Positions 39,718 through 42,535 of a stretch of 42,535 nucleotides of DNA are shown here, one piece after another. Under the pieces are notes generated by a model. The model was not told the origin of the DNA. It made no database searches and saw only the letters and a program-made list of their open reading frames with translations. The translations under genes were made by a program, and so were the position numbers. The stretch spans positions 1 through 42,535 of the forward strand of contig CABUIX010000014.1 in NCBI GenBank assembly GCA_902491795.1, in the 5' to 3' direction. The stretch's first letter is position 1; every line of letters starts with the position of its first letter. The DNA comes from an uncultured Bacteroidales bacterium (lineage in GTDB: Bacteria > Bacteroidota > Bacteroidia > Bacteroidales > UBA932).

Positions 39718-40635
39718 CTACGAATGTCTTGGCCTTGTCCTGCGGAATACTTTCCCGAGGGTGTTTTGTATTGTTCCTGAAAGAATTATTATGGTGACCG
39801 CAGAGAGAACCAGCATCATCCCCGATCCTTCACGTAGCGTGAATCCTTCGCCGAACACGAAGGCTCCTATGAAGACGGCCGTCAAAGGTTCGAGCGCCCC
39901 GAGCACCGAAGTGAGGGTGCCCCCTATGTTCTGCACGGCCAGCACAAGCGTCACATTTGAAACAACTGTCGGCAGCACGGCAAGAAGAACCAGGTCCACG
40001 AGCGACATTGTGTCTGGCGGCATCTGAAGGCTTCCGCCCGCAATATCCTTGATGCCGAATATTATGGCTGTGAAGACAAATACGTAGAAGGCCAGTTTGC
40101 GGCTGTTCATGTTGCGCACGCGCGACTTGTTGACTCCTGTTATGTAGCTCCCGTATGCGACAGCCGACAGCAGGACGATGACTATTCCCTTTGTCTCTGC
40201 CTTCACGCCTGTTGACGGCAGAGACAGCAGGGCCACGCCTCCCACTGCAAGCAGTATGGCGGCCCATGTTATCCATGAAGCCTTTTCCTTGAAAAAGATG
40301 AACATCAACAGCGTTACGAATACCGGATAGGTGAAATGGAGAGTGGTCGCAACTCCTGCTCCCATGTATCCGTAACCGCTGAGCAGGAACAGCGACGAAA
40401 AGGTATAGAAAAATGCAAGGAGCACGAAAACCGGGATGTCTCCGGCAGAAACCCTGAAGGATTCTCTTTTGGCCAGCATGACGCCGGCAAGAGCAATGGA
40501 GGCAAAAAGGAAGCGGTAGAACAGAATGGAATCGTACGTCATGCCCTTTTCCATCAGGGGAAGGGTGAACAGGGGAATCAGGCCGAAGGTGACAGATGTG
40601 GCCATCCCGTACAGTGTACCTTTGAATTTGCCCAT
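39718..40635 (-). CDS. EamA/DMT family transporter
   Basis: A 305-residue inner-membrane protein with ten hydrophobic segments in two EamA repeats (about 3-140 and 150-290), with typical motifs FYRFLFASIALAGVML, GVATTLHFTYPVFVTLLMF, and in the second repeat LTSVLGALEPLTAVFIGAFV with FGEGFT. The family exports metabolites or amino acids or takes up nucleotide-sugars; substrate unknown. I chose ATG 40635, with product MGKFKGTLYGM; the frame upstream to 40818 reads through noncoding sequence. A -7 element TATCTTTG is at 40697-40704, but the -33 position is taken by the susD terminator arm. Confidence 0.88.
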   Translation of the reverse strand: MGKFKGTLYGMATSVTFGLIPLFTLPLMEKGMTYDSILFYRFLFASIALAGVMLAKRESFRVSAGDIPVFVLLAFFYTFSSLFLLSGYGYMGAGVATTLHFTYPVFVTLLMFIFFKEKASWITWAAILLAVGGVALLSLPSTGVKAETKGIVIVLLSAVAYGSYITGVNKSRVRNMNSRKLAFYVFVFTAIIFGIKDIAGGSLQMPPDTMSLVDLVLLAVLPTVVSNVTLVLAVQNIGGTLTSVLGALEPLTAVFIGAFVFGEGFTLREGSGMMLVLSAVTIIILSGTIQNTLGKVFRRTRPRHS

Positions 40636-40718
40636 AATGTTGCTGAATTTGACCTCATTCGGCAATTTCTTGCTTGCCTTTGCCGGTCTTGGGGCGCAAA
40701 GATAGGTATTATTGAAGA

Positions 40719-40746
40719 AATCCGGCTGCCAACTGGCAGCCGGATT
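40719..40746 (-). terminator. Terminator hairpin after the SusD gene
   Basis: AATCCGGCTGCC (from 40719) and GGCAGCCGGATT (to 40746) form a near-perfect hairpin with a very short loop. In the minus direction it is followed by TTCTT. It lies about 90 bases after the SusD stop and just upstream of the EamA -7 element. Confidence 0.65.
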
Positions 40747-40834
40747 CCCTGAGAGGATATCAACCAACCAATTATTCCGTTTCCCAGAAGTCAGGGAAAA
40801 TTCCGCCTGTCCTCTCAAAAGACCATTTATTCTG

Positions 40835-42535
40835 TCAGTTAGTTGGATATCCGGGGTTTTGTTTTACTACACCGTTCGACTGAAGAATAATTTTGTGGGG
40901 AATGGGCATTAGATTTCTGAAATCATTCTCCTCTTTATTTGCAATTTTTTGCAATTCGTAAGCCCTTTCTATAAACATAGAATGCTTTCCGTCCGGACTT
41001 CTGAACCTTCGTAGATCTTCGAATCTTTGGCCTTCACCCATAAGTTCCCGGCCTCGTTCCCAAAGAATCAGATGCAGAAAAGCTTCACTGGAGACGGTAG
41101 GGTCAGAACCCCAAATGTCTACATAATACTTTGTATGGTTTGCTTTCAGATCTCTTCCGAGCCCGGCACGTTCACGTATGTCGGATACCAGGTCCATCGC
41201 CTCCTGAGTAACTCCGTTCTGTCGGACGATGCACTCGGCAAGGTAGAGATAAACATCGGAAAGTCTGTATGCTGGCTGTTCCATCTGCCATTCTGCACCT
41301 GAACTTCCGACTTCCTTGTAGTTGGTGAATTTGTAGGGTGCAGCTCCAGGCATGGAAATCTCTCCGGCGGCTTCATTGGGTGTTTCTACCATAAGAGAGC
41401 CTGAGTTTCTGTTGTAGCCTTTGATATAAAACTGACGGACGCGCGTGTCGTTGTCGTATGAACCGTCTCCTTCATATCCGAACAAGTCATGGAAGTGTTT
41501 CCATGGCGTGTATCCGTAGTTCCATGCAGCCGTGAGGCTTCCTGCCGATGGCCCCGGGAAATAATATATGCTCCCGTTGGTTACTTCTGTTATCCAGATG
41601 TTGCCGTGGTTGCTGTCAACGGGGCAGGAGAATATTGTTTCTTCGTTCGGGCAGGTGTTAATTGCCACTTCGAAGGGCGAATATGTGTAGTCATATTCAG
41701 GGCCGAATACGGCATTTCTGTCCTCAACGCCCACTACATCGGCGGTTTTGACTGTTGCTCCAGGAGCGGTTATGAGTTTGTAGTTTCCGGAATTCATCAG
41801 GTACCTGCATAGTTCCTCGGCTTTTCCCCACTGTTCTGTTGCCATATAATATCGTATGGCGCACATTCTGAAGAAGTCCATTGACACATAGCCCCGCATG
41901 TCTCCTGTCTGCACATCGGGGAGTTCGGAAGAGAACACTGCCTCGAAATCGCTCTCGATGGCTGCGCGATATTGCTCCTCTGTCAGACGAGGCTGATATT
42001 CAGTATCGTTAAGTTTTGAGGGGTCAATTATGGTGTTGACGGGACCGAAGAACTCGTAAAGCGTGTACATGTATAAAGCTCTTAGCCCCTTTAGCTGCTT
42101 GGAATATTCTTCTACAAGCGCTGGATTGCTTTCGGCAATCGGACAATTCTTGAAATCTTCGAGCAGAGCTGTTATTTTGGCCGACTTCTGGTTGAACTGC
42201 CATACGGCCCAGTTGTCTTCAGGGCGGCCAGGGCCATTGCCTTCGCTGCCGGAGCTTGGCGTCCACAGCCATTTGGACCAGTTCGAAGCCTGTCTGTACA
42301 GTTCATCTGTCATGCTGAGTCCGTAGACTCTGGGAGCTACCCAGTGCGATGTCCATAGCCCATAGTCTGTCCCTATTCCCCGTCCGGAAACATAGACCAT
42401 CATTCCGACCACCGCGGCCTGAAGGTCGCTCTCAGTCTGAAAGAACGATTCTGGAACAATCTGGCCGTATACTTTCGTCTCGAGCGCTTTTTCGCAGGAA
42501 GTGAGGGAGATAATGGCAGGACTCCAGAGTGCCAG
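40835..42535 (-). CDS. SusD/RagB family outer-membrane lipoprotein, N-terminus truncated by window
   Basis: The frame is open to the last base. The visible 566 residues begin LALWSPAIISLTSCEKALET with the lipobox LTSC, so only a few signal-peptide residues are missing; the GTG at 42412 is internal. SusD signatures are visible: PESFFQTESDLQAAV, a helical TPR-like middle (LRALYMYTLYEFFGPV, EQYRAAIESDFEAVF), YRLSDVYLYLAECIVRQNG and FLHLILWERGRELMGEGQRF then EDLRRF near the C-terminus. SusD proteins bind glycans at the cell surface and cap a SusC TonB-dependent channel, which would be encoded beyond base 42535. Substrate unknown; no glycan hydrolase is adjacent on this side. Confidence 0.93.
   Translation of the reverse strand: MALWSPAIISLTSCEKALETKVYGQIVPESFFQTESDLQAAVVGMMVYVSGRGIGTDYGLWTSHWVAPRVYGLSMTDELYRQASNWSKWLWTPSSGSEGNGPGRPEDNWAVWQFNQKSAKITALLEDFKNCPIAESNPALVEEYSKQLKGLRALYMYTLYEFFGPVNTIIDPSKLNDTEYQPRLTEEQYRAAIESDFEAVFSSELPDVQTGDMRGYVSMDFFRMCAIRYYMATEQWGKAEELCRYLMNSGNYKLITAPGATVKTADVVGVEDRNAVFGPEYDYTYSPFEVAINTCPNEETIFSCPVDSNHGNIWITEVTNGSIYYFPGPSAGSLTAAWNYGYTPWKHFHDLFGYEGDGSYDNDTRVRQFYIKGYNRNSGSLMVETPNEAAGEISMPGAAPYKFTNYKEVGSSGAEWQMEQPAYRLSDVYLYLAECIVRQNGVTQEAMDLVSDIRERAGLGRDLKANHTKYYVDIWGSDPTVSSEAFLHLILWERGRELMGEGQRFEDLRRFRSPDGKHSMFIERAYELQKIANKEENDFRNLMPIPHKIILQSNGVVKQNPGYPTN

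Noticed and set aside
1..42535. CRISPR arrays and prophage genes
   Set aside because: No regularly spaced short repeats, cas genes, or phage structural/integrase genes were seen.

Overview
The window looks like a chromosomal segment of a Bacteroidales-type bacterium (phylum Bacteroidota). The reasons are a SusD/RagB lipoprotein at the right edge, many lipoproteins and outer-membrane barrels, membrane-anchored TPR/HTH regulators, an eukaryote-like IleRS, a DksA-like protein with one cysteine, and repeated matches to the phylum promoter (TTTG-N19-21-TAnnTTTG). Genus cannot be fixed from the sequence alone.

Layout. 1-432: C-terminus of an outer-membrane barrel. 574-2239: a REP-associated-type (RAYT/Y1) transposase between two near-identical 207-bp direct repeats. 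2436-12442: a tightly overlapping operon xseB-glgB-debranching enzyme-glycogen synthase-like GT-GH57-glucan phosphorylase-ribF, giving glycogen synthesis, branching, debranching and phosphorolysis in one transcript. 12390-16046: leftward housekeeping genes (cvpA, tsaB, a small membrane protein, greA, HIT, thioredoxin-fold lipoprotein); greA has its own promoter followed by a terminator-like hairpin in its leader. 16120-20492: ileS, a DksA-like gene and lspA. 20591-20675: tRNA-Ser(UGA) with a consensus promoter and a strong terminator.

20708-28053 is an AT-richer accessory island next to the tRNA. It holds an EVE-domain plus GmrSD-like (DUF262/DUF1524) nuclease operon, a small caspase/CHAT-like protein with a short partner, a decayed P-loop ATPase fragment, a lipoprotein, a frameshifted PD-(D/E)XK nuclease and an Abi_2/HEPN protein. 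I read it as a partly degraded defence island. No integrase and no duplicated tRNA end were seen.

28276-42535 returns to host-like genes: a TonB-domain lipoprotein with a membrane-bound HTH regulator, an FtsH protease, an AraC regulator, an outer-membrane barrel, a lipoprotein between short repeats, an SDR oxidoreductase, a winged-helix regulator/membrane-protein operon whose promoter spacer contains a palindromic operator repeated near the start codon, a GNAT protein, a TPR/HTH regulator, an Ig-like lipoprotein, an EamA transporter, and a SusD protein that continues off the right end (its SusC partner would lie outside).

The most interesting items are the EVE+GmrSD pair, the caspase-like gene pair, the duplicated operator in the 36.4-36.5 kb promoter, the greA leader hairpin, and the repeat-flanked RAYT.
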